Under the pieces are notes generated by a model. That model did not search any database. It had not been told where the DNA came from and saw only the letters and a list, made by a program, of their open reading frames with translations. DNA of 64,000 nt from Paraphaeosphaeria minitans (Eukaryota; Ascomycota; Dothideomycetes; Pleosporales; Didymosphaeriaceae). A program made the position numbers and the translations under genes. The stretch spans positions 2,542,001-2,606,000 of the forward strand of contig WJXW01000007.1 in NCBI GenBank assembly GCA_015832175.1, in the 5' to 3' direction. Shown piece after piece: positions 1 through 11,194 of this stretch (position 1 is its first letter; each line of letters starts with the position of its first letter).

Positions 1-3000
1 AAGACTCCTTTAAGTCCCTTCTTATCCCCTATAATATAGAGCGCTTTTAAGGATTTCCTATTAGAATTCTAAGATAATCTAGTGCTTTTACTGTCTTAGG
101 TATAAATGTTATTATACTGTGTAGGTTATTAGTAGAATTCTCTAATCTTTTATTAATAGTTTCTTAAGTAGTTCTCTAGTTCCTAAGTGTTTTTACTGTG
201 TAGGTAACCTTTCTACTTAATAAGGTACGTGTTACTATACTAATTATATTCTAGAATTCTTTTAACCTTAAATTTATTTTCTTCCTTAGTTCTGTGGTAG
301 AAGGCGGTTTTAACTAGTGTATTAGGGTCTACTAGTTCTAGTAGTAATACGTGGAATACTAGGTGTATCTTTGCATCTAGCGGTAGTTCCAACTTATAGT
401 TTACTAGTAATATTTGCTTAGAAATATAAAATAGTCTAACCTTAATATAATCTAGTTTCTTATGTTTTTTCTTCTAAGTTTAAAGGTTCTTTATAAGTAG
501 ATATACTTTATCCCCCTTCTTTAGCTAAGGTGCTATTTTTTATTTTCTATTTTAATATAAAATTAATTACTACTAAGCTTTCTTAAGATTCTCTTGGAGT
601 TGTTAGTATATTTTCTTTATATTTTCTGCTATATCTATAGCTTCTTTTGCTTTAATTGTCGTAGGAAATTGTTAATTAAAGAGATGTAGGTGTTTTCTCT
701 AGTTTACATAGAATAGTGTATATCCTAATACTACTAATACTTTATTATTATAGGCCAACTATGCTATAGGTAGTAATAAAACCTAGTTATTCTTCTAACT
801 GTTATAGTAGATGCGTAGGTACGTTTCTATAGTTTAGTTCGTACGTTCTATCTGTCCGTCTGTTTGTAGATAGTAAGCTGTTAATAGCTTTCGTTTTATT
901 CTAAGCAGTGCTATAAGTGTTATCTAATAATTTAACGTAAAGAGCTTATCTCTATTACTAATAATTATTTTTAGGATTTTGTGATGTCTAATTAGTTAGT
1001 CTAGGATAAGAAAAGCGAGTTCCTTTGCTATTATTCTTTTAAGACATAGAATAAGCTTAATATACTTAGTTAGTTAGTAGACTATTACTAGTATACTATT
1101 ATATTTAATTCCTGTTATTAGATTCTTAGAGTTTAGAATTCCTGTAACAAAATTCATAGTAATGTCTTCCTATAGTGCTATTAGTATTCTAATTGCTTAT
1201 ATCTCTCTATATTTAAGATGTGTACTATGTTCATTTCTCTAGCATTCTACACATTTAAGATGTAAGTTATTATAGCTTCCTTAATTCCTTTAAAGGTGTA
1301 ATTCCTTTAGATAAGTTTTATTGTTTTTGTAATGCCTAGGTGTCTGTATATAGGGTTGTTGTGGTATTATTAGATAATCTTAGTCTATAGATGTTCTAGA
1401 ATTTCTTAGTTAATTACTAAAAGTTAATTTAGTTTTATTATTAGCTCTAGAAATCTATCTTTAGCTTTACAAAGAATTGCAAAGAAGGTTTTTACCTTTT
1501 CTCCTACTAAATTACTTTGTTAGCTAAGAGTGTCTACTCTACTATTTTCTTTTCTAGCTATATAGATAATTTTAAACTTATACTACCTAGTAGTCTACAA
1601 CTATCTTTATTATTATAGCGTAAGTTCTTTTATTATTGTAAACCTTAGAAGGTTCTTATAATCTATATAGATTTCTAGCGTTAAGTAACTAAGTGCGTAA
1701 ATCCTCTAGTACTTTAAGGCTTTAATAATAGCGTAGAGTTCCTTATTATATACGTTGTATCGTGTTTTAGCGGTATTAAATTTATATAAGTAATAGGTAA
1801 TTAGGTGCTATTTACTATTACGTTCTTATATAGCGTAGGCGCCTAGCGTAAGATCGCTAGCGTCTGTTTTAAAGCGTAGTAGTTTATCGCTTTTAAAATA
1901 AACAAGAATAGGTTCTATAATACATACTGTCTTAAGGAGTTAGAATAACATTCTATACTTATCTATCTATTTAAAGGGTACGTCCTTCTTTATAAAATTT
2001 ATTAAAGGTATTGTGACCTTTACGTAATCTTAGATAAATTGTTAGTTAAATCTAAAGAATTCTAAGAATTCTTAGATATTCTTAGCTATCTTTAGTATTA
2101 GCTAGTTCTTAATATATTTAACTTTACTTAGTGCTATCTTAATTCCTTCTATAGTAATAATGTGTCCTAGGAATTTAAGTTATTTAACGTTAAACTTATA
2201 TTTCTTAAGTTTAATGCGAAGGCATGCTTTGTCTAGTGCTTTTAGTACTATCTATATATACTTAGTGTGGTCTAATTTGTTTTTAGAAAAGACGAGAATA
2301 TTGTCTATATACGCGATAACAAATATGTCTAGAGGTTTACAAAGTATATTATTAATAAGCGCTATAAAAGCTGCTAGTGCATTTATAAGTCTAAAAGGTA
2401 TAACCTTGTATTTAAATAGTCTATAGCGTAATTAAAACACTATTTTCTATTCTTCACCTTTCTTAATTTGTATAAGGTGGTAACTGTCTTTTAGATCTAT
2501 TATTATAAATATCTTAGCTTAAGATAGTTAATCTTGTAGTTCTGCAATATTTAGTAGTAGATATTAGTTCTTTATTATTATGTTATTAAGTTGTTAGTAG
2601 TTAACACATAGTTTATCTAATCCATCCTTTTTCTTAATAAACATAAAAGGGCTTACTGCTAGTAACTTTAATAGTTATATATATTCTTTCTTAAGGTTTA
2701 TCTTAATAAAATTACGTTCTTTAAGGAGTTCTTCTCCTATCTTACTATATAGTAGTCTAAAGGGTAGTGTCTTTCCTTCTTCTAGGTCTATCGTAAGATC
2801 CTAGGGTTAATATTCTAGTAGGTTTACTTTTCCTTCCTTTTCTATAAATATGTGTATCTATTTCCTGTACTTTCTTAGTAAGGTAAAAAGTGTACTACTA
2901 TCCTTCTTCTCGCACTTCTTAACCTAGTAGTTCCTACTAGCGTCTACTAAGGTATACTTCTGTTTTTTAACTATTTATCGTAGTATTATATTGTTAATAA

Positions 3001-5686
3001 CTCCCTTATCTACTATTATTTTTAGTTAATACGTAGGCTTTGCTTATAATACATAATTATAGCGTTTAAATAATATTTTCTTTATACCCTAGTTAATCTA
3101 CAAGTTGTATATTATTAACTAAAGTTATCCTAAAACTAACTTATACTTAGATCCTAGTAAGATATCTAAGGTAAGTTCCTCTCTATATCCTTAGACTGTT
3201 ATTATGGTAGTAACCTCCTAGTATATCTAAGGTATCTTAGGTATTAGGGATCTATTCGCGACATAGATAGTATAGGGTACTTCTTTCTCTAATATTATAA
3301 GTCCTGCTTATCTTACTATCTAATAAAATATAAAGTTTCTTCCTACTCTTAAGTCTATAAGAGCTTAAGCCTGTATTCCTTTAAGCTATACTAGTAGCTT
3401 AACTAATACTGTGCTTACTATAGTATTTAATTTAATAAAGGCGTTTTCTTATCTAAGTTTAGGCCTAAAAAAGACATCTATTTGTGTAGGTTATAGTTAA
3501 GTTCTAGTGCCTAGTATACGTTTCTAAGTATCTGCTTCTATTATTATTCTTAAGTATATAGCTTGTATAGATTATCTTCTTTTTCTTTCTATAAGGATGT
3601 TTTTCTGTTTTTCCTCTTACAGTCTTTACTATTTCTATATACTAGTTAAATTAGTAGCTCTATTATTACTTCTTACGTAGGGCAGTTTACAAAGCTATCT
3701 AAACGTTTAGCTATATAGTAGTATTTACAGTCTTAGTTTAGACACGTATACTAGTATAGTTGTATATAGTCTCTATTAATAAGTATATTATAGTATTTGT
3801 TACCCTTTAGCGTAAGGTAAGGAAAGTATTTTACTTATTATTTATCCTAGAGGTGTTTATCGCAAGCTGCAATAGGGTAGTCTATCTATATCTATCTATA
3901 GCGTAGTTTTCTTCTAGGTTATTTCTTATTCTCCTCTTTCTCTACCTTGTGTTATGCGTATATTGGTTCTTCGTAATATATCCACATATAGAATTAGTGT
4001 GTAGGATTTTAGTAGTCTAGGTAGTACTTTAGTACGTAGTCTAACTTCTTATTTTTGTAGGGTTGCATTCCTTTTAGTGCCTAGTAGGGTTCTATATAGT
4101 CCTAAACATTTAGTTTATACTTAGGTAACATAAAGTTGTCTTCTTCCTGCCTACTTTATAGATAAGGAGTAGAAGATCTTAGTATCTCTTCTATATCTTC
4201 TATATTATAGTATACGTTAGAGTTATCTTCTAAATCTTTGTATAGTCGTGAGTTAGGTAAATTTAATTACTTATTTTACTCTAGTGTAACGCGTTAGTAA
4301 CTAAATAGCGTTATAATAACTTCCTATTCCTTATTAGGTTCTTAGTCCTTAATAGTTAGTATATTTAACTTAGTTTAATAAACTTTATTCTTTAATCTAC
4401 AGTTCCTAGCTATATAGCCTAGTTTACTATATATAAAGCATTTATAGGTCTTAGTTATTAGTTATTAACTTCTATTAGAAACGCATTTGTTAGGCTGCTT
4501 AGGGCCTATCCTTCCTTTTTTTCCTTTGCCTATATAGTTAAACTAGACATCTTCTATTAGTTTATATCTCTAGTAGTTCCTTAGCTATTACTTTTAGACA
4601 ATTTTAATAAGATTCTTATAAACCACTTTTGCTAGTTATCTAAAGCTTATTACCCTAGAGTTTTAGAAGAGCTCCTATTACAGTAAAAACTACTCTTTAT
4701 TAATCCTAATAGTTTCTTTATATAGTTCTTTAAGGTTAGTAATTTGTGCACTACTACGTAAGAGTTCCTTATATAGTTTCTATTTAAGTTCTTATTTATA
4801 CATGTCCTAAAGAGATTTATTGTCCTAGTTAAGTTGCACAGTATATCTGCGAAACTTAGCTATATACTTAGCTATTAATTATTTCTAAATTATAGTCTAA
4901 ATCTTTACTTTTATAATAGAGTCCTTATTAGTAATCCTAAAGAGTTATTTAAGGCATTTCTTAAAGTTATTATAATCCTTAATAATATTAACTATATTAG
5001 TATAGTTATTTGCGTAGTTATTGTCATTGTTATTATAGTCTATTCCTAGGTACTTTTTAAGCTAGAGATAGATCTATAATCCTGTATCTCCTTATATATA
5101 TATTACTGCGAAGATAACCTTCTTTTTGTCTTTAAGAGGTTTATCTAAGTTAAAGAAGTAGAGGTCTAACTAGAGAATCTAGACATTAGTTTAAAATCGT
5201 TCGCTAAAGTAGAGATTAGGTTTATACGCCTTACTGCTATCTTTTATAAAAGTAATCTTAGCGGCACCTAAAGCTATAAAAGAGGTAAGAGTTTATAAAG
5301 TACTTATATTAAGGGTGTTTAGAATATTAAATCTAATAGAGTAGCTAGTCCTAAAGGGTTAAAGTTAGTTCTTAGGTAGGAGTACTTATAGAAGGTAGAA
5401 GGTCTTATTAATATAATAGTATCTTATAAAGTGTAACAAGTTAACAATTTAGTCTACTAGAATCTAAACAATAGATTAATAAACAGATTAAACACAAGTA
5501 TAGAGAGCCTATCCTTACGTTCCTATATACTTTAAGCGATTAGTGGACTAATCGCTCTAATTAAACAAATTAAGCACTAATTAGTTACTTAGTATATTAA
5601 GTGCTTAGTCTAATTAGTTATCTTAGCGCCCTAATTACACTAATTAGGTTACGTAACCTCTTGTGCTGTGCCACTTAAACAATAAA
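1..5686 (-). mobile_element. RIP-degraded Ty3/gypsy LTR retrotransposon (3' end outside window)
   Basis: An AT-rich stretch whose minus strand still reads as a gypsy polyprotein fossil, in the order Gag, RT, integrase going from high to low coordinates. Gag-like sequence lies near 5000-5280, with a Gag zinc knuckle at 4399-4440 whose second Cys and His both read as Tyr. Reverse transcriptase lies at about 2200-2560: the catalytic YxDD box at 2300-2311 reads YIDN, preceded by IDLKDSYHL and followed by VFSK. Integrase lies at about 1090-1170, where the expected MDFVTG reads MNFVTG. In-frame TAG and TAA codons stand where Trp or Gln/Arg is expected. All changes are C-to-T or G-to-A, the RIP signature. 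The element runs off the left edge, so its 3' LTR is not in view. No frame is intact, so it is not autonomous. Confidence 0.9.
5287..5660. repeat. Direct repeat copy 1 (LTR/leader-gag start of gypsy element)
   Basis: About 374 bp matching 5774-6147 at an offset of 487-488 bp with scattered transition differences. The minus strand begins at a palindromic GGTTACGTAACC and runs into readable Gag N-terminus, so it is probably the 5' end (LTR and leader) of the element to its left. Exact LTR borders cannot be fixed by eye. Confidence 0.75.
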
Positions 5687-5773
5687 TATAGATATATATA
5701 AAAATCCCAGAAGGCCTAGCCTTTAGGTCTTAACAGTAATTCTGTTACTAGTAGCCAAAGTGGTTAAAAAAGT

Positions 5774-6147
5774 AGGAGTTTATATAGTACTTATATTAAA
5801 GGTGTTTAAGATATTAAATCTAAGAGGGTAGCTAGTCCTAAAGGGTTAAGGTTAGTTCTTAGGTAGGAGTACTAATAAAGGTTAAGGGGTCTTAGTAATA
5901 TAATAGTATTTTATAAAGTATAATAAGTTAATAATATGGCCTAAGTGTAATCTAAATAATAGATTAATAAATAGGTTAAATATAAGTATAGAAAGTCTAT
6001 ACTTACGTTCCTATATACTAAGGTGATTAGTCTAACTAATTATACTAATTAAAGTAGTTAGACTATACTTAGTAATTAGTAATATAGTCTACTTAGTCTA
6101 CTTAGTATGGTAAGGCCACTAATTATACTAATTAGGTTACGTAACAC
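5774..6147. repeat. Direct repeat copy 2 (truncated second element)
   Basis: Second copy of the segment at 5287-5660, same orientation, starting on the minus strand at TGTTACGTAACC and breaking off where copy 1 continues into Gag. This fits a second, truncated insertion of the same family rather than one intact LTR pair. The 110 bp between copies (5661-5773) is not shared. Confidence 0.7.
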
Positions 6148-6382
6148 TAACTACGGCACACGCGCTATTTTATAAAGTAATTATATATATAGTCTAAGTA
6201 ATTACGCGCTTTGGATCTTAATAGGTTTTACTTTAATAGAAAAGTAGAAGATCTATTAGTAATAGAAAGTGTAAATCCTAATAACCTATTAGACTTCTCC
6301 TAGATTTGTGTATTCTTTCTAGTATAGAATTCTAGCTACTTTCTTATCTTAAGGCGATTAGCTATTAGGCGATACCTTATAC

Positions 6383-6608
6383 TGTCAGAACCCTGGGTAC
6401 CTGGCTGGGCTCTGGGATGGTAAGGGCCAGCCGGATGCAGGTGGAGATCACCTGATCTAAGGCTATATAGTTCCATCGCTGACGGAGTAATCCGGCAGCG
6501 ATTCGTCTATCCTCTATCCTCTATCCTCTATCCTACATCCTACTATACAATCCACTATTGTTTCACATCTAAAGCTGAAGCTACATTGCTCGTGCCCAAC
6601 TCCTAACA
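6383..6608 (+). mobile_element. Putative solo LTR of a different retroelement
   Basis: A 226-bp island with balanced GC inside the AT-rich block. It begins TGTCAG and ends CTAACA (5'-TGT...ACA-3' ends as in LTRs), has a TATA-like GGCTATATAG at its centre, and carries four tandem TCTATCC heptamers at about 6505-6533. It shows little RIP compared with both flanks. No second copy or target-site duplication is obvious. It could also be a non-LTR fragment; LTR is the best guess. Confidence 0.5.
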
Positions 6609-7600
6609 TATACCCTATAACTTCTATTTAATTTACTCTCTATAACGATTTAATCCCTAATATAGTAGTATTATTATATGTGTGGTCTATCTTAAGTGAG
6701 AAATATAAAAGAATAAGTTAAGTTATCCTGTCTAAAATCTATTATATAAATCCAACTACTCTAATTATCTATTAGGTCCCTTTGTGTCTTGTCTAGTTAG
6801 TAGGTTTTTACTTTATTATCTATTCTCTAATTAGCTATCTTAAATAATAGCTAATTAGCCCTATATTTCTCTAACTTTCTATTATAGGCTAACTTTTATA
6901 CTATATTTTCCTTCCTCTCTTCTAGGCTTAGTTCCTTAAGCCTACTACCTTACTACTCCTTTAACACCTTATTAGTAGTTACCTCCTAGACTTATAATTT
7001 CCTTCATTCCTAGCTAACTACCCTTACCTAATTCTTCTACCTACTAACCTATCGCTTATCTACTACTTATGTCCCTATAATTAAAGTTATTTATTAACTT
7101 CTTTATATATTAGGCAGCTACGCAGCGTTAGTCTAGTTCTAGACCTATAATTTTACTTTAGCCTCTAGCTAACTAACTATGCCTAATTATTCTAGCCGCT
7201 AGCCTATCGCTCCCTTACCACTTATATCCCTATAATTAAGATGTTTATAGGCCTCTTAACATATTAGGTAGTGATATCCTTTTGTAAACGCTTTTACTAA
7301 GTCGCTTAGGTGGCCTACGCTTAACCTTAGGATATATAACCCTAGGATTTCTTCTACCCTATCCTTCTCCTAACCCTTACTTCTATACTCCTTCTTTACT
7401 CTTTTATACATCTAACTAGAGCTAGAAAAGTATATTATAGGCTACGCCCTAGTAAATGTCCTTATTCTATACGCTTAGACCTTAGGCCTATTAAGTCCTT
7501 TAGATTTAATCTTCTAGCCCTAGATATATAAGTTTAGTAGTAGAAGCTTAACTTCGACTCTTTACAAATTTATAAAAGTATTATTTTTAGTAATTTGGCT
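6609..7600. other. AT-rich RIP-degraded sequence, unassigned
   Basis: No open frame and no recognisable protein fossil. Dense in TA, TAG and TAA. Two short similar sentences (around 7040-7110 and 7190-7260, both with CTAATTCTTCTACC/CTAATTATTCTAGCC followed by CTATCGCT and ATGTCCCTATAATTAA-like sequence) indicate a degraded internal repeat, probably from the retroelement whose LTR may be at 6383. Confidence 0.55.
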
Positions 7601-8148
7601 TATTGAGTATTAAGCCCCTTACAGATGGCGTGCACGAGCCGCCAAGCCACAGTAATGTACCTACGACCCGCCGAGCTCCAACCTCTATTTCGAAAGAGGA
7701 CGTAAGGTTCTTCTAGGTCGGTAGATGCGAGCGACATCATCATATAGTATATACTAGCTAGAGATATGTTGTGTTTAATAATGCAAGGCAGGATGTGGTG
7801 GTCAATTTCGCATGCCCCCGAGCGCTCCAGGATCAAGTTGGTGCTTACAGTATGATACTTGTTGCGACCCGCTTTCTTGCCTTTCTTGAGCTTGACCTTT
7901 GCTGCGTTAGCTTTCTCAGGAAGGGTGCAAGTCAGGACAGGAAAAGTTCTGGCTCTGCTAGGTACCTATACGCAAGCCTATTTCGATGCCCCACAGCGCT
8001 GCAGATGCAGATCACCCCCGCTAAGCGTCTTAGCGCACTATTCGATGCCACAAGCGACTCTTAAAAGTTGGTTTCTTTGCAGAATATCGTGGTATATATA
8101 TTTTGTGTTTCACTTTGCTTCCATCAAAATATTAGGATTTCCTCCACA
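7601..8148. other. Intergenic, isochore border
   Basis: Base composition switches from AT-rich to balanced at about 7610. Short overlapping open frames occur on both strands but none has a codon pattern, domain or splice context that supports a gene. Confidence 0.4.
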
Positions 8149-8259
8149 GCTTCCTTGGTGTAGTTGGTTATCACGTCGGTCTCATATCACATCAGTTGTA
8201 TATGACTGCTCTCAGAAGCAGCTATCCGAAGGCCGCCAGTTCGAGTCTGGCAGGGAGCA
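8149..8259 (+). tRNA. Elongator tRNA-Met (CAT) with a 37-nt intron
   Basis: Acceptor stem GCTTCCT (8149-8155) pairs with AGGGAGC (8252-8258), discriminator A 8259. The D-arm holds AGTTGGTTA; the T-arm is GCCAG-TTCGAGT-CTGGC. The anticodon loop carries CAT at 8183-8185. An intron occupies 8187-8223, one base 3' of the anticodon, as in all nuclear tRNA introns. Removing it leaves TCGGTCTCATAATCCGA, matching the eukaryotic elongator tRNA-Met anticodon arm including its usual T-T pair at 31/39. The internal A and B box sequences serve as the Pol III promoter, and a T-rich run TTTTTT follows at 8263. Confidence 0.93.
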
Positions 8260-9260
8260 TATCTTTTTTATGTTCTTTTTGATGTTTCCTATCTACTGGT
8301 GTTCTTTTATGATGTTCCCATCTACTGCAACACCAGCAGCAAACATGCGCAATGTGTTTCTTTTTGCCTAAGACTCGTCTTGGGAAGCGCAATACGTAAA
8401 GCTGAACAGACAAACCTTTGCGTGTACGGTAGGTACGGTACCGGTACCGTACGTCGGGGGGAAATGCGCACGTTGTTGGCCGGATCTCTCAACATCTCCC
8501 GCGTCCCATTGATGCCCCGCCATGTGGCATAGCAAAACGTCGCTCGTTCTTCACGACTGCATCCAGGTGCTCGGTCGGTTCGTGTCTCACATAGGTAACT
8601 TTGCTCAGCGCGTGTCAAGATCGAAACGACTGTCGCAGAGCGCGATGGCGCATCTGAAACCTACCTGCTACACTCCACGCATCGACGTAGCAACGCATAT
8701 CCTTGACCCCCGCACGCGCTACAGATGTCACTGTCCTTTGCAGTTTAATAGTTGCGCGATCCCTTCAACGGGTTCAGCTTCGTGGCAAGAGTCGTCGACA
8801 TCCTTTCGTCTCTTTTGCGTTGTTCTCAGGGTTGCCCTAGGTACCTACCCACAGTGGCCTCAGGGGATCGTGCGTTGCGCACGAGAATCGATCTCTCCCC
8901 CACGGTTTTCGTGCTACCTACCCATCTGGCGCACGCTCATGACTCAGTTTCTAAAGGTTTGCGTTTGCATTGCCAATTTCCCGCGCACGCCTTGAACCTG
9001 CACCGTACCCAGCAGCCTCTCCTTGTCCGGCACAATGCCAGGGCCTTCCAGGCCGCAGCTCGTCTGCACAACCCGCAGCTGATGAGCTTTTTGCGTTTGC
9101 GATGCATGATAACTGGACACGACCCGTTTCACGGCTGAACTCAATCAAGGTCCGAATCGGGAGGACCTGGGGGTCGTGAGCGTTATCGATATATGTAGTT
9201 GGGCGACAGCACCTCACCTCGCGTTACGTCCTACTGTTAAGATGCACACTGGTTGTCGTC
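8260..9260. other. Intergenic region upstream of the 7TM gene
   Basis: Holds the T-run Pol III terminator just after the tRNA and a palindrome-rich GGTACGGTACCGGTACC segment at about 8430-8450. Several overlapping short open frames exist on both strands without domain or codon support. I see no gene. Confidence 0.4.
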
Positions 9261-10628
9261 ATGTCGGATAATGCCTTTGCGCTGCTGATGTACCCGAGCG
9301 GTGATGAGAAGGCGCGACAGAATGTCGCCGTTGGGGCTGTTGTCACCATGACTCTCCTTGGGAGTGCGTGAATCCACGAAAAGCTGTCTCGCCACGCCTA
9401 CTGATGGTCAACAGTGGCATGTGTTGCCCTGCGGATCCATACACGCGCGCGCATCGTTCGGAATATGGGCAACGAAGATTGGACGATTATTGCGGCTGCG
9501 GTAAGACGACACGCTCCTATCGACGTAATCCGGACTGACACAAGTCTCTTGTAGATACTCACAGTGGCCTTCGCGACACAACTCCTTGTCGCCGTCAAGG
9601 TGTTCAAGATGGGATACAGTGGCATGTCTTTATCGATGGAGCAGGCGGTGGCAAGCTCAAAGGTACGTTCCCCCGAATTGATGCTTCGGACATGGACGTA
9701 GCTCATACCGACCAGCTGGGACTTTCTATAATTGTGGTGTACAAGTCTACCGTGACCTTGATCAAGGCCTCTATACTGATGATCTATCTACGCCTATGTA
9801 CGTCCGATGTTCGGGAGATCAGAGCCACTGACAAAACTGACATCCTGCAGCGGTTACCAAGACCTTCGAATGGCTTTGCAAGGGAAGCATCTATCTCCTC
9901 TTCACGTACCAGGCCATCGTCATCATCATCGTACCTCTAGAATGCATCCCGCTGCGTAAGATGTGGGACTTGAGTAGCCATGTCCCCGGACATTGCATCG
10001 ACACAGCGACATTTTACTACAGCAAGTCTCACACCTCCAGACGTGGGTCACTCTGCTGATGACTCCAGTTACATCCGCCTTCCACATCCTAATGGACGTC
10101 TGGATCCTACTACTTCCGTACAAACTCATCTTCTCCATCCCCCGCCCGACCCGCGAGAAGTTCGCCGTCTACGCCGTCTTCGGCCTGGGAGCATTCAGCA
10201 CCCTATGCTCCGTCATCCGCTTCCACTTCCTCGTCGTCGCGCTCAATAGCAAGGATCCCTACTACGACTCGCTCGGCGTCAACGTCTGGAGCGCCGTCGA
10301 AGTCAACGTGGGCATCATCTGCGCCTCGATGCCGACGCTGCGTCCGCTCTTGTCCAGGGCGCAACGCGTGCGCACGCGGCACGCTTTGAAGGTGACGGAG
10401 CAGAGCGAGGGGTCGTTCACCCCTTGGAGCAGCAGACGAGGAGGCCTGTTGCAGGCCAAGGAGATGTTCATCACCCTGGGCACCATCACGGCTGGGACGT
10501 TCAAAGGCTCCCGAAATTCCGTGCGTGACGAGGAGCAGTGGCGCGACGAGAAGCCGCCTCCGGTACCGCCCAAGGATGGGAGGGAACCCCGCCTTTCGTA
10601 TCCTGATGTCGCTCACCGCAAGTTTTGA
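9261..10628 (+). CDS. PTH11/rhodopsin-like seven-transmembrane receptor
   Basis: Six exons: 9261-9363, 9415-9500, 9555-9662, 9716-9797, 9851-10021 and 10069-10628, giving 369 aa. Introns are 47-54 nt. The fifth (10022-10068) uses a GC donor (GCAAGT) and is needed to keep the frame. The protein has a 20-residue N-terminus and seven hydrophobic spans: TLLGMACVALRI, the segment after NEDWTI, YKSTVTLIKASILMIYLRL, a span containing YLLFTYQAIVIIIVPL, FHILMDVWILLLPYKLI, YAVFGLGAFSTLCSVIRF and VEVNVGIICASMPTLRPLL. The cytoplasmic tail is polar with a PPPVPPK stretch. This is the fungal 'rhodopsin domain' integral-membrane family to which PTH11 belongs. No CFEM domain is present. Plasma-membrane sensing is inferred from the family; the ligand is unknown. 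Confidence 0.88.
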
Positions 10629-11194
10629 GATTCTGTTCAGTGATGCGAAGGACTATCTAGGTAGGCTACGTCCGCCTTTTTACTGTCAGTTCGCTCCATG
10701 CCGTGGCGTCATGAGGCCCTTGCGGACGATCGGTGGAAGGAGGTGACGCAACAGAGGAGGCGTCCCTCGAAGCAGCCCTCAACCATCCATGGCTTTGGGT
10801 GCCTTGAAGCCCCAGCGCTGGGTCGTGCATGCCATGAATGTGCCCTAGGCCGTCCTCGGGTCGCTCTACAAGAATCCAACCGTCATGTCCAGGCGACATT
10901 GACATGAATAATGAGTTACAAGATACCATATGGACTTCGCTCGGCGCGACCCATCTAACGCGTTGTTCTTCTTACAGCTAGGCGTTCCGCTAGGCGTCTG
11001 TAATTCTAGTTTATGCTTTTACTGTTTTGTACCTTACGTTTTATACCGCACGTTCAATCGAATCTTGTTTTCTGCCGCCCTATTATCTACAATTGGTCTG
11101 CGGGTGGCTGTCCCAATGCGGTCACAAAGTGGGATGCCACACAACGTAGCCAAATGCCAGCTCCCGCGCGCGCTGGAGATATTGTACTAGGTAT
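10629..11194. other. Intergenic, convergent 3' flanks
   Basis: Lies between the stop of the 7TM gene and the C-terminus of the minus-strand regulator. No supported gene. Confidence 0.4.

Noticed and set aside
2160..2426. 88-codon plus-strand frame in the AT-rich block
   Set aside because: The minus strand of the same bases is the RT domain of the gypsy fossil, including its YxDD box.
6505..6543. TCTATCC heptamers considered as a telomere-like or CRISPR-like array
   Set aside because: Only four short copies, inside an LTR-like segment, with no spacers and no telomeric TTAGGG.
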